DNA of 64,000 bases. It comes from Dolomedes plantarius. Lineage: Eukaryota; Arthropoda; Arachnida; Araneae; Dolomedidae. The stretch covers positions 138,557,034 through 138,621,033 of the forward strand of contig OU015496.1 in the NCBI GenBank assembly GCA_907164885.2, written 5' to 3'. The first letter of the stretch is position 1; each line of letters begins with the position of its first letter. The translations under genes were made by a program, and so were the position numbers. The notes beneath the pieces were generated by a model that worked only from the letters and a program-made list of their open reading frames with translations, did no database searches and was not told where the DNA came from. Below, one piece after another: positions 12,344 through 23,852 of the stretch.

Positions 12344-13756
12344 CACTCATGGACAAAAAAATTAGCGCACCAAGAACGAGTCGTCAAAATGAAACGAAAT
12401 TTTACATACGTAATGACTACTTTGATATAAGTAAATGATAAGAAAATCAAAGAAAAAGGATAATTTATTTCAGAGAAAAAGGCAAAAGAACGAAGGAGTT
12501 AATACTCCGTTGGACCCCCTCTAGCGCGAATGCACGATGCGATACGATCGGGCATTGAGTCATACAAGTTCTGTATGATGTCTTGACACATTTCGTTCCA
12601 TATTTGCTGTAACCTTGCCTCTAGTTCGTTCAAACTCCTGGGATGCCCAACTCGTCGTCCCAAATGATCCCAGATATGCTCGATTGGAGACAAATCTGGG
12701 GATCGGGCAGGCCAAGGAAGGGTAGTAACAGTGCTGAGACAGTCTTGTGACACCCTTGCCGTATGAGGCCGAGCATTGTCTTGTTGAAAAATGGCTCCTG
12801 GGAGCCGTTGCATGAGTGGCAACACATGTGGTTGCAGGATTTCATGAACATACCGCTGGGCTGTCATGGTGCCACGGAACAATACTAGGGGTGACCGTGT
12901 ATCGTAGGCAATGGCACCCCATACCATCACACCAGCTGTGGGAGCGATGTGTCGCTGTACAGCAAAGGCAGGATTGAAGCGTTCACCACGGGCTCTCCAC
13001 ACACGAACACGATTGTCATCACTGCCAAGATTGAATCTGGATTCGTCGCTAAAGACGATCTGGTTCCATTCCGCTGGAGTCCAGTTTCCTCGTGCGCGGC
13101 AAAACTCCAAACGGAGGCGTCGATGGGTGGGCGTCAAGGGCAGCACACGTAATGGGCGCCGCGATACCAACTGTCCTTCAGCCAGGCGCCTTCGTATGGT
13201 TCGAGAAGACACAGAGGCCCCTAGTGAAGGTGCTACCTGTGCCTGGATGGCGGGCGATGAAGCAGTTGGCTGTACGCGTGCATTTCTTACGATGTGGCGG
13301 TCTTCTCGACGACTGGTCTGTCGAGGGCGTCCTGAGCCTGGTCTTCGTGTACATGGCATCTCTCGGGTCCACTGGTCCCAACGCCTCCTCACAACACAAT
13401 CAGAGCGGCCTAATTGACGAGCTACTCGCCTAGCTGACCACCCAGCTTCCATCATTCCGACGATTCTCCCCCTCTCAAACTGCGACAACTGCTTATATTG
13501 TCTTCGAACACGGTGTAATGGCATGTCTATCTCAGATCTTCCTTTGTAAATGATTCAGCACACTCAAACAATCTTTGGTTACCTGTTTTATACTCCACAG
13601 AGTACGATGTTCAACGCCCTCTACCGGCTATACGTAATGCGCAATCAAGCTGCATTTCTAATCATTTGCATATCTCCCCGACATGTACCTTCATTGCAAG
13701 TTTCGTTATGATCCCGCAATTATTTCTTGGTGCGCTAATTTTTTGGTCCATGAGTG
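12344..13756 (-). mobile_element. Intact Tc1/mariner element, copy 1
   Basis: A 1413-bp element bounded by 33-bp terminal inverted repeats with one mismatch; both begin 'cactcatggac' and end 'ttagcgcaccaagaa'. TA lies outside each end (12342-12343, 13757-13758). It encodes one uninterrupted transposase on the minus strand. It is inserted inside an older Tc1 element. Near-perfect ends and an open frame indicate recent movement. A second copy is at 19544-20996. Confidence 0.95.
12499..13524 (-). CDS. Tc1-type transposase, apparently intact (341 aa)
   Basis: Cut-and-paste transposase of the Tc1/mariner (IS630) superfamily that would act in the nucleus on the element's own inverted repeats. Residues ~10-120 form paired-type helix-turn-helix DNA-binding domains, with a GRPR minor-groove motif near 66-68. 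The catalytic domain follows, with D160 in VFSDESRF, D249 in QQDNARPHTA and E282 in SPIEHIWD. D249 and E282 are separated by 32 residues as read, not the 34 usual for Tc1. The protein ends with the family's usual RARGG tail. The Met start at 13524 gives the normal length of ~340 aa. Upstream sequence to the right terminus is ~230 bases; no intron is needed. No stop or frameshift, so it may be active. Confidence 0.93.
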   Translation of the reverse strand: MPLHRVRRQYKQLSQFERGRIVGMMEAGWSARRVARQLGRSDCVVRRRWDQWTREMPCTRRPGSGRPRQTSRREDRHIVRNARVQPTASSPAIQAQVAPSLGASVSSRTIRRRLAEGQLVSRRPLRVLPLTPTHRRLRLEFCRARGNWTPAEWNQIVFSDESRFNLGSDDNRVRVWRARGERFNPAFAVQRHIAPTAGVMVWGAIAYDTRSPLVLFRGTMTAQRYVHEILQPHVLPLMQRLPGAIFQQDNARPHTARVSQDCLSTVTTLPWPARSPDLSPIEHIWDHLGRRVGHPRSLNELEARLQQIWNEMCQDIIQNLYDSMPDRIASCIRARGGPTEY

Positions 13757-14142
13757 TATGTTGATGGTTTACCCCGCTTGAGATGGATACTTCCAGTAGG
13801 ACAATGCTCCCTTCTAAAAACCTCATAATGTTTGTTCACAGATGGTTTGAAGAGCATGATGGATACTTCACCTTGCTTTTAGGCCTCCACAATCCATTTG
13901 TCTCAATCCGATTGAGCATTTGTCGGATGAAGTCAAAAAGAGCATTAGGCAGCTGGATCCAGAACCATACATTCTTAGAGAACTGGAAAGGGCAGTGCAT
14001 TGAATGTGAGCTCAGATTCCTCAAGCCACCTATCAACATCTCATTATATCCATTTCAAAGAGATTGGCAGCTGTATTGCGAGTAAAAGTCGACCCAACGA
14101 TGCCTTTTGTAGGTGGTCATAATAAATTCCCCACTCAGTGTA

Positions 14143-15840
14143 CGCCATATCTTTAGCGATACTTCACTTGTATATCAGGTTTGTAGGTTCCTAGTATAAA
14201 AGAATAAAAATTTTCCATCCAATAGTCACAACAGAAGGGTTTTGGCATTGTTAAATTCATTGAGTATTGATCGACTAAGGAATGAGTTTGCCCATATCCG
14301 CATTACCTATCTCCTTTTCATCGATTATCTCGGCTATTAATTCTATGACAAAGACTGGATCATTTTTTATATGTGTATGTGCTCCAAATTTACATGACAG
14401 AAATAATTTTTACATCCTGTTATTAAACTTTATTAAAGCGTTGTTTGTTTTTATGCAAATGTTCATCGTATGTGCATATATGGAGGGTTCAGAGTTAAGA
14501 TGAACCAAGACCATGAAAGTCAGTTCTGAGAAAACTGATCTCAAAGTTGATCGATTATAATTAATTAACCATTGACTTTCGTTTATCTTTCTGCCTTGGT
14601 AACGCAGTCCCAGATTTTATTTAAACTATTTTATTGCTATTGTCATACAAAATGCAGCTATTATTAAGCCGCTACACAGATTTTGAGAGCAAGCTGGACT
14701 TGATTCATTTTCCCTCTGAAACTTTATGATTTGGGACATTGTTATCATTAAAAACACTCATGTAAGCAGATAGCTCCAGTAAGGCAAGGGCCATTTTTAT
14801 CTTTCAATTTTGCCCAGTGCACGAGGCCTAACCTAAAAGTAGGAGTTTGAAATTCTAGCATTTTCTCTTAAAAGCTCGCAAACGCAAGAATAAAGATCCT
14901 CAAAACCCTTGCTTTCCTCAATGTCGTTTCAAATATACATCTGGCCAGTGGGATCATTGAAGCAGTAGACCAAAATTGCATATAAACATATTTCTTTTGT
15001 TGCATGCAGTAGACTTTGAAAGTTTTGGAAAGGGCAAATGTCTTTTGGAGATCAAATGTTCAAACATAAATCTCATTTGAAGCTGAGTTACTGTCATCTT
15101 TCCGGACTTGCTATGCTCTCTCAGCACGAACTCAATATAGTCCCTTTTCCACTTCAAATGATTTATTTTTCAAGGTCCTGTTTACTTTTAATTTTATTCA
15201 TAAAGCTTATCATACAACCTGCAAGTGTCTTTGGAAGGAACCTTAAATTGAATTGTGTTAAACTGTATTGAATATGTAAATTGAATTGTTTCGAAAACAC
15301 TTATAATAGTACTTTTCTTTGAATGGCTTCGCAGCATAGATATCATACACTCTTTTTATTGTTAAGGTTAGAATGTAGATACTTTTTGTTGACTTAGCCG
15401 CTAAATGAGTAGAGACTCTTGTAGTAAGGGAGAGATTAGGTATGGGCAACGACATCAGAATCATCAATTTTGTTTGAATTTGCCTTACCCCTGCTGTCAA
15501 TCACTTCAAAAATCTCATTTTTATCGAGGCGTTTATACAGCCTCCCCTAACTTATTCTCGATATTCTAAGAAATATTTCCTGCAAACTCTTATAGTCTCA
15601 TCTTTAAACAATAGAGAAATATTTTGTTTTTAACTCAACCATTGCCATCATTTAGGCATGATCTCGTAGTCCTTGAGCTCTGTACTAACCCCCGTAAGAA
15701 AACGTTCTGTTTAGAAAAGTCTGACAACTTCCTAAATGATATAAAAGGTTTCTTCAGAAATGACTTTGAGGTAAATTCAGAGCAATGAAGCAAGTTATAG
15801 AGAAAATAGCTCACTTCTACCCAGACTTGGGTGTATATAA
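14143..15840. other. Intergenic, nothing recognised
   Basis: Short open frames occur on both strands (e.g. 14282-14503 plus, 15038-15271 plus, 15635-15853 minus) without domains. The sequence is AT-rich and unique within the window. The last ~50 bases (15795-15848) match sequence next to the LTR at 63591. Confidence 0.45.
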
Positions 15841-15848
15841 TTTGAAGT

Positions 15849-16300
15849 GGCACTCTATTTGAATTTTATAAAAACACAGTTTATACATGAAACAATGTTT
15901 ATTGAATTCGTTGCACATATATAATTGGCTTTTACAGCAATAAGCATACGTACTACTTGTACGGAATATATATATTTTCATTCAATAGAAATACACATTT
16001 CAGTACTCACAAACCAGCAGAGAGTCAAACCAGCAGTACTGCCACGTAAACTTTGGGGCCCCTAAGCACTAGCGCAGGATAACACCTGGAGCTACTTACC
16101 CCGTAGCTCCCTCTCGCTTATCTATCATCCTTAAAAACAACCTTCCTTCAACCTCAACCCTAACAAACTTTTTTATTAATGACGCTGCATGGTATTTATA
16201 CTAAGCGCGTATGTCGAAATTAGCATATCTCAAGCAGCTTCTTTAATTCATTCACTCAAAAGTTCGATTCTTGTGAATCGAATCTTGTGTATACCTTACA
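15849..16300 (-). mobile_element. Solo LTR, same family as 56291 and 63144
   Basis: The minus strand starts 'tgtaaggtatacacaag' and ends '...agagtgcc', closely matching the two LTRs of the 56-63 kb locus. Shared marks include 'gattcgattcacaagaatcg', a TATA-like 'agtataaatacc', and 'caataaacattgtttcat' as poly(A) signal. 4-bp 'aagt' flanks both ends (15845-15848, 16301-16304), consistent with target duplication. No internal region, so this is a recombination product. Confidence 0.85.
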
Positions 16301-16304
16301 AAGT

Positions 16305-16980
16305 TAAATCCTAGAATTCACCTACTAAAGCATGTGCTTGTTCACAGCTCACAAAATAGACTTGATCTATTATAACTCTGAAAGAGAATCAGTTATTATT
16401 CAATGATACATAAAACTGTTGTTATCGTATGTATTATGGTTTTTGTGAAGCCCTGATTGTATAGCCGTAGTCACAGTAGCTAATTTTTGGTGTGAGGCCA
16501 ATTGTGATAGACTTTTCAAAGCGCTACCTGTTTGATTGACCAATAAATATCGTCTCTTGCGTTGTGTTACAAATACGATATGAGCCTTCTGGTTGAAAGT
16601 AATAGATAGATTTATTGGAACAAAACACATATATAGTTCATAACAGTAACTCATCACATTTACTATATTCAATAGCCTTTCTTGTTCATTACACTTTAAA
16701 ATATACATTCAATTTCATTCCCCTCAATCAGATATTGCTTACGTTTTAATCATTAATTATTTACTCATGAAGTATTATACTTAATAAACGCTTCTGTGAT
16801 TCAACTTAGCAATTGTCATTAACTGCGTCACTTAATTAAATATGAATGAGAGGCAGCGAGGCAGACACTACTTAGTGATCAATAACTAACGTCCGCTGTC
16901 CAGTGCTGGTATCAATCGGTCCCTTGGGACGGAGTAATTCACTCTCAGTAGACCTCCTCTTTCTGCATCCATAGCTGGTT
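16305..16980. other. AT-rich intergenic, nothing recognised
   Basis: A minus-strand 102-codon frame (16400-16708) has no recognisable domain and is probably chance. Confidence 0.4.
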
Positions 16981-16999
16981 CTTTGGATGTCGACGATGT

Positions 17000-19250
17000 G
17001 TCCTTGATGCGGGTAGCTCATTTCAGGCTGTCATCATGTCTAGTGCGGTTTTCTTCCCCTTTTTATCGACTTGCCTCCGTGCTATCATCTCTGCTCTCCC
17101 GGAGGTTAATTGCTCGGCCTTCTCATTCTTTATCCGCTGCACGACACCGCCCCGATTCTTTTCTCAAATCAATTCGTCTCTCTTATTCGGCTTCGCTGGA
17201 AACGGTGAACATCTCAATTCTACGACTGGTTTTCTGCTCGGGCCGTTGTTTTTTCTATTGTCGCTGCAAGCCGTGTGTCGTAGGGTTTCTTTGGGTGGGT
17301 CGTGATTGGTTATAGTGGTAGGCAATGATACCATTACTCTGATTTTAAACAATACATTAATTTATTCACACAATGCAAATATTAGTATACATTCAATTAT
17401 ATTCTTATTAATTTGAACTTACAGACATTCTCATTATATCAATGTATTATTTGCCTATATTATTTCATCTATTTAAATTAATATCATTTCGGTACGCAAT
17501 ATATCATCTTATTCCTTAATTTCCGCCTATCATATAAGACTCGGGTAACTCGTGAAATTTGGCAATAGTTAATAAAAGGTTACCTCCATTTTTGCAGACT
17601 GCAGAAGTGGACTTTGGCTGGCATATTCAGGTGACTGTTGGGGTCTCTATTCGGACTCGCTCAATAACGTAGGAAGAGGCAGACTTTAACGGCCGGATCA
17701 GTTCTCCATTCGTTGCTGGTGGGGATTAGGCACTCCGTCGTGGTTCCGAGTTTCACCTCTTATCATCTCATAGGTAGCTTGCAGGGGTTCAGGCAATCAA
17801 TCTGGGCTCCGCGGATTCTCTATGCTAGCTTGCGGGGTTCATGCAATCTATGTCGGCTCTGCTGCTCATTGAGGCTCCTTTCATCGTTGAGTTGCCGGCT
17901 TACAGCGATGCGCTATGTCGGGGTGCAATCTCCCTTATATATTCGTTTGCCTTCTCGCTTACGAGGCTACCACTCTCTATTTTGGGTGCCAACTCTCAGA
18001 GTCACAATCAATCTGATATTCCTCTCTTTTTTTTCACTCTCTCTATTTTTTATTATGTTCTCAACGCCCCGTCTTTTACTTTTTTTATTTTCTCTCATGT
18101 TCAACCTTTTTCTTTATACTTCCACTTTTGATTCGTTAACATGTTCCTCCCCTAATCATTCCTTCCACCATTTAGAGTGAGGGGCGTTTTAAACTCGAAC
18201 AATCCCGTCCTTGACTCATTCCTATTTTTCTAGGAAATGTGTTTTCCCAGAACATCTCCTATGTGTGGGGTCCTCTTCTCTTTGTCAACAATTCCCTTTT
18301 CATCACAACGTCTTCCTTCGCTGTTTCGACTCTTAATTGTTTCCTTTCAATCTCTTCTCTTCATCCGGCTCTTTTGTCTGATCAATTGCCATTCCAATTT
18401 TCTCATAGCACCGCCGAATGTTCGATTTAATTGGGTTGTCTGCCCTTTTTGAACTCCTAACATATTGTATCCCCACAACATTCTTCTCGTATCGTCTGGC
18501 GTCATTTTACTATTCCATTTTCGTTCCGTTTGTTAATTGGTTTTTCTGCACCTTTTCTATTTTCTTTTCTTTTTATATATATGTCGTACCCCCACGACAC
18601 CGTGCTCCGTTTATCTCGCTCAAATCAAGTCTACTCTTTTTGTATGGGGCGGTCATCTCAGTTCTACGTCTCATCAAACAAATCTGCCTGTTCAATGTTT
18701 TCTTGCTTCTCTAATATCTTTCATCCTTCCTCATTGACTGCTCCTTCTTTCTCATTCTCATTGTCCATATACTTTTCTGTCTTAATTTATTGGTTCTCCT
18801 TCCTCCTTCTCGATTCTTCCATCACCGTCTTCGCTGAAGGCGTGTCGCTTTTCCTCATTATCACTTCTCTTCTCACGGTTTCCTCCGATTTCTTAGATCT
18901 GCATCTGTTTCTTGTGTCTGTTCCGGTGGCTAACTCATTCCTCCATTCATCGTTCCATCTCTTTTATTCATCCCGTGCTTAATCACCATTTCTTCACATC
19001 TGAATCCCCTTTTCTTTCGCCGTGCAGTTTACTTAACAGTTGCTTCTAGCTAACTAAGTCCTTTCAATTCGGCTACTTCTCCGTTTGCCACTTCCTTTTC
19101 TCATCAATTCCTCCCCTTTTTGCGTTCTCCCGTCTTATTCTCCTTTATCTTTCTTTGATCTTCCATGCCATCTTTACAATCTTTCTTCATTATTCTGGTC
19201 CTTTTATTTCATTCCTTAACTTTATTTAATATCTCCACCATACACCCCGC
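17000..19250. repeat. Pyrimidine-rich tract, possibly a decayed element on the minus strand
   Basis: For over 2 kb the plus strand is strongly C+T rich ('ctctctcccttt'-like text throughout), quite unlike its neighbours. Open frames on the plus strand (16983-17315, 17713-18180, 18530-18982 and others) are Ser/Leu/Phe-rich and overlap in several frames, as expected from pyrimidine bias rather than coding. Two segments match over ~100 bases (17140-17230 and 18590-18690, both with 'cacgacaccg', 'ctcaaatcaa', 'atctcaattctacg'-like blocks). This suggests internal repetition or two copies of one element. No reverse transcriptase motif was found on the minus strand. Confidence 0.45.
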
Positions 19251-19520
19251 GACAGTATGGTTAAAATTTATAGTTCGAACTTGATTCTTTATTGCATTGA
19301 AAAATATAATGTTTTAACTGTACGAAATGACCAAAAGTGGAAGTTGGTCCACTTTAAATCTGAGCCCTTCATATATCAATAAATACGTGTCCTGTTAATA
19401 CCCACATTCAATAATTTCAAAGGTGTATAGTACTACAAAATCTGCATGAATATTAACGTATTTTTATAGCAATAAGTGAAACATGCAAAATCCTCAACAC
19501 ACAAATACATGCATATGCAT

Positions 19521-19543
19521 ATATATATATATATATATATATA
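19521..19543. repeat. (TA)n run at a Tc1 insertion site
   Basis: About eleven TA units end exactly at the left terminus of the second Tc1 copy. Confidence 0.9.
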
Positions 19544-20989
19544 CACTCATGGACAAAAAAATTAGCGCACCAAGAAATAATTGCGGGATCGTAACGAAAC
19601 TTGCAATGAAGGTACATGTCGGGGAGATATGCAAATGATTAGAAATGCAGCGTGATTGCGCTTTACGTATAGCCGGTAGAGGGCATTGAACATCGTACTC
19701 TGTGGAGTATAAAACAGGTAACCAAAGCTTGTTTGAGTGTGCTGAATCATTTACAAAGGAAGAGCTGAGATAGACATGCTATTACGCCGTGTTCGAAGAC
19801 AATATAAGAAATTGTCGCAGTTTGAGAGGGGAGAATCGTCGGGATGATGGAAGCTGGGTGGTCAGCTAGGCGAGTAGCTCGTCAATTAGGCCGCTCTGAT
19901 TGTGTTGTGAGGAGGCGTTGGGACCAGTGGACCCGAGAGATGCCATGTACACGAAGACCAGGCTCAGGACGCCCTCGACAGACCAGTCGTCGAGAAGACC
20001 AGGCTCAGGACGCCCTCGACAGACCAGTCGTCGAGAAGACCGCCATATCGTAAGAAATGCATGCGTACAGCCAACTGCTTCATCGGCCGCCATCCAGGCA
20101 CAGGTAGCACCTTCACTAGGGGCCTTTGTGTCTTCTCGAACCATACGAAGGCGCCTGACTGAAGGACAGTTGGTATCGCGGCGCCCATTACGTGTTCTGC
20201 CCTTGACGCCTACCCATCGACGCCTCCGTTTGGAGTTTTGCCGCGCACGAGGAAACTGGACTGCAGCGGAATGGAACCTGGTCGTCTTTAGCGACGAATC
20301 CAGATTCAATCTCGGCAGTGATGACAATCGTTTTCGTGTGTGGAGAGCCCGTGGTGAACGCTTCAATCCTGCCTTTGCTGTACAGCGACACATCGCTCCC
20401 ACAGCTGGTGTGATGGTATGGGGTGCCATTGCCTACAATACACGGTCACCCCTAGTATTGTTCCGTGGCACCATGACAGCCCAGCGGTATGTTCATGAAA
20501 TCCTGCAACCACATGTGTTACCACTCATGCAACGGCTCCCAGGAGTCATTTTTCAACAAGACAATGCTCGGCCTTATACGGCAAGTGTGTCAAAAGACTG
20601 TCTCCGCATTGTTACTACCCTTCCTTGGCCTGCCCGATCCCCAGATTTGTCTCCAATCGAGCATATCTGGGATCATTTGGGACGACGAGTTGGGCATCCC
20701 AGGAGTTTGAACGAACTAGAGGCAAGGTTACAGCAAATATGGAACGAAATGTCTCTAGACATCATACAGAACTTGTATGACTCAATGTCCGATCGTATCG
20801 CATCGTGCATTCGCGCTACAGGGGGTCCAACGGAGTATTAACTCCTCCGTTCTTTTGTCTTTTTCTCTGAAATAAATTATCCTTTTTCTTTGATTTTCTT
20901 ATCATTTACTTATATCAAAGTAGTCATTACGTATGTAAAATTTCGTTTCATTTTGACGACTCCTTCTGGGTGCGCTAATATTTTTGTCC

Positions 20990-20996
<7 letters not shown>
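19544..20996 (+). mobile_element. Tc1/mariner element, copy 2 (disrupted)
   Basis: Same family as 12344-13756, in the opposite orientation. The left end 'cactcatggac' matches perfectly; the right end is worn ('tgtccatgtgtg'). TA flanks lie at 19542-19543 and 20997-20998. It is 1453 bp, 40 bp longer than copy 1. This is fully explained by a 41-bp tandem duplication (19956-19996 repeated at 19997-20037) and one base missing in a G-run near 19830. Confidence 0.95.
19776..20841 (+). pseudogene. Tc1-type transposase, copy 2, broken by frameshifts
   Basis: The coding sequence starts at an ATG near 19776 (MLLRRVRRQYKKLSQFERG). It loses frame at a G-run where one base is missing compared with copy 1, giving a stop soon after. 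A second frame carries the helix-turn-helix part from 19844. The 41-bp duplication shifts frame again, after which the sequence is open to 20841 and keeps all three catalytic positions (SDES, QQDN, PIEH). Protein identity to copy 1 is high across the catalytic domain. An internal ATG at 19900 opens a 313-codon frame, but its first ~35 residues are out of the true frame. Confidence 0.9.

Positions 20997-21037
<41 letters not shown>
20997..21037. repeat. (TA)n microsatellite
   Basis: About 20 TA units directly right of the Tc1 copy 2 terminus. The same repeat lies on its left side. Confidence 0.93.
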
Positions 21038-21039
<2 letters not shown>

Positions 21040-23580
21040 CGTACGTATGTGAATGTATATTTAAGTTGACCCTGAAAACTATAACGGAGGAGAACCAAAT
21101 TAGTATCACTCTTGAAACAGAACTAAGTTTAATGATGGCATCTTTTATCAATAGTTTTAACATTTTCACTCTTTCATTTGATAAATATTGGCGCAAACTG
21201 CTCTCAAGAAGCAAAAATAAATGTTAATATGGCACTAGCAAACGTTATAATTGCATCCGAACAAAATAATGGAGCGAGGGACGCATGTTCTCACACAGAT
21301 CGTAAGTCTTATCGGTGAAGATCTGAAATGACCAATACGTATAATGGTCTCTAGATTTTTAAGGTGAGTGGGAGGTCCAGATTTCAATAGAGTATCAATA
21401 GCATAAGAAATCAGTATCAGAGATTTAATATTGTAACATATATACTCACAACAGGTAAATGACTGTTTAGAACAGGAAATTTTACCTTATCATGATCAAG
21501 GCCCACATGGATAAATTCGTATGTTAGCTCGGACCACACGTCAGTTAAATGAACTGCCGAAAGTATGGTCAGTTTCGACATACTTTTTATTTAATGAAAC
21601 AGAAGAAAAATTATATAAAGTAAAAAACTGTATTCATCTTTTAACAAAAATACGTATCTCCAGCATACAGGATGCTTAATTTTGTTTTGAGCTCCACCTC
21701 TTTGATACAATTTATGTGTACACGTTATGCGTTTTGCATTCAACTTTCTTGTGATTAGAATTTATTGTCCATAAGGTAGCCCCAGCTCCTTTAAGTAGTC
21801 TTAAATGAAAAGAGAGCATTTTAGTCTTTTATAGAAAACTTGACATTATTTTAACATAAGCTACTTAAACGGTCTAACCACAATTTAAAATGTGTACTTC
21901 AGATATTTTTCTGTCAGAAACCTGTTTTGGTTTATGATTTTATATTCTTAGTTAAAACACTATGATTTAGCACCAAATTTAGTTTGGATTTTTTAAAATT
22001 CATTCTTATTCCCTTACATAAGAACTAACACCTGCATTAATATGTTGGGTGGATTAAACAGCATAATTTGTCCCCTACCTAATTATCTGAAATAAAAAAC
22101 CTTTCACAAGAAAGTAGACTTGATGAGGCTAACTAAAATGCCTTTATTTTTCTTATTTTACATAAAAACATAGTAAAAAAGGGGGATCGATTTGATCCAA
22201 TAGCTTGGAAGAAAAATATTTACAAAATTTAATCATTAAAAAAAGAATACAGATAAGCGTGTCATGAACGGGCGAAAATTAACCTACTTTAATTTTGAAA
22301 AAACCTACTTAAACTGAATGGTAAAGGTTGGGATGGGTACAGGAAGAAAGAAGGGATACGAGTTTAATGGCTCGACAATACGTCGCAAACACATCTAAAT
22401 ATAAATCTTGCTGCGAAAACAGCTACTAACACAATGGCTGAAAGCCCCAACTCACTCGCAGAATAGTTACTGCTTAAAAAACCCACTCGCTGAAAAAATA
22501 CGTACATCTTAAATACTTGTTGTATTTACTTGTACAAACACCATTGGCTGTGACGCGAGAGCTTCGGAATTCCAGTCCTGCCTTCAAAGTTGAAAAATCT
22601 GCATATTTATTTTAAACCATCCGTTCATGACACGTTTTTAAATATCGCGTTTTCCGACGAAGAGACAACAAATACTACATAATAGTTTGTAGACACGTTG
22701 CCCTTAATCCTGTAGTAAAATAGAGTTTTAAAATCTTGGAGTTAATCACTGTGAGTTTTTCACTCATAAGAGTTACGTCAGCAGAATTAGCACATCTTAG
22801 AGTTTTTAAAATTTTACCTTCCCTTTTAACTTAAAATGGCATGAACTGATTGAACATGAACATAAACTCATTAAACGTAGTCAGCGGGTCACTAATGGCT
22901 TGCGAAACATTAACTGGTGATCCCCCCTCGTCCTGTTTAGATAATGAATGTCTTTAATACTGTAACCTTTTGTACTCCAGTTTATCTACCTAATAATTTT
23001 TGATACTATACTTCCTCTTCTCAATTCACACGAATTGTTAAAGTTATAATCTCAATTTTTTTTTAATGTATCAATATAAAAAGTATTCTATTTACAACAT
23101 CTTAATTACAATACTTTAAACTAACTAAGTATGTTCTTTGATTGCCTCTATTGGCCCACTAAATTATCATTAAAGATTGATGCACTTATCAAAATGATTT
23201 CCCTTAATTGCAAAGCGTCTAGCATGCTGTTCAGTCTTTACTATTCTCCTGTGGATCATTCACTATAAGTTATATTTACTGCAGTGTTGAGTCAGTTACA
23301 TTAGGAATTGCAAGACAGTTCCCGTATTTCGTCTTCGTGGAGCTAGAAGAGAAACGATTGGAAGGAATTATGCTAAGTATATAATGTATGAGTGTCTATA
23401 GCTCACAAATTATGAATTTAATGTTACAAAAACAGTGTTTATCGCTTCAAACTAATACTGAAATGGAAGTCACTGTCTTGAGTCAGAAGTATTCAAGATG
23501 CATTAACTTTTCAATCAAAGGAATGTAGTATAAGGGTGAGGAGGTCCATGCTAGCTTACTAATTTATCGATGTGGTTCTT
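21040..23580. other. AT-rich intergenic, nothing recognised except one diverged repeat
   Basis: No ORF above noise. The segment 23161-23330 is a diverged direct match to 26997-27160 and is listed separately. Confidence 0.45.
23161..23330. repeat. Diverged repeat, partner of 26997-27160
   Basis: Shared order of blocks: 'gattgatgc.cttat.aaaa', 'cagtctttactattctcc.gtgg' against 'cagcctttactagtctccggtgg', then 'cataagttatattt.ctgc'. No ends or coding capacity are visible. Probably two copies of an uncharacterised interspersed repeat. Confidence 0.6.
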
Positions 23581-23591
23581 GGTCCCTATAA

Positions 23592-23852
23592 GTTTTTTTT
23601 TGTTTTTGTTTTTTAATGTGGTAGGCACTTGTCTCTGACGGCAGGTACTTCTCTGACCTTGGCCCTTGAAGATCCACGAAGTTTTGCTGGCTACTTTACT
23701 ATGGGAGTACCATTTAGGTGAGCCAGCATTGCTCCCTAGGAGGGGGACGACACGTAAACGACCAAGCTTTATTGGGAATTTGAACTCAAGCCCACTGCTT
23801 GGCATCTCAGAACGCTAACCAATACATGCGCTAACCACGCCATGTGGGCGGC
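23592..23852 (-). mobile_element. tRNA-derived SINE, A-rich tail
   Basis: The minus strand begins 'catggcgtggttagcgcatg', then 'gggcttgagttcaaattccc', a box A/box B arrangement. It ends in an A-rich tail (complement of 23592-23618). The target-site duplication 'ggtccytataa' is at 23581-23591 and 23853-23863 with one mismatch. The 84-codon minus frame at 23551-23805 simply crosses the SINE and is not a gene. Confidence 0.83.

Larger units (their letters stand above)
11700..14100 (+). pseudogene. Tc1-like transposase of the older element, interrupted and decayed
   Basis: The right part is the clearest. Around 13905-14090 shifted frames read NPIEHLSDEVKKSIRQLDPE and then LRELERAV, followed by QIPQATYQHLI and AAVLRVK, the standard C-terminal end of a Tc1 transposase with the catalytic Glu of the PIEH motif. 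The upstream part (about 11960-12200) includes 'HKDWTVNESHTDS'-like text preceding the first catalytic Asp region. It has multiple stops and frameshifts plus the 1.4-kb insertion, so it is dead. Confidence 0.68.
11577..14140 (+). mobile_element. Older Tc1-like element, split by a young Tc1 insertion
   Basis: Left end 'cactgagtggcaaatttata' (11579) and right end 'aataaattccccactcagtg' (to 14140) are inverted repeats. TA flanks both sides (11575-11576, 14141-14142). The interior carries transposase remains before 12342 and after 13758, and the intact Tc1 at 12344-13756 lies between them. Removing that insertion (one TA retained) rejoins a ~1.15-kb element of normal Tc1 size. Confidence 0.78.

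Noticed and set aside
12911..13433. Long frames antisense to the intact Tc1 transposase
   Set aside because: Shadows of the GC-richer transposase gene; the same shadows appear opposite copy 2.
16983..18982. Several 60-155-codon Ser/Leu/Phe-rich plus-strand frames
   Set aside because: They overlap in different phases and follow from pyrimidine bias; no domains.
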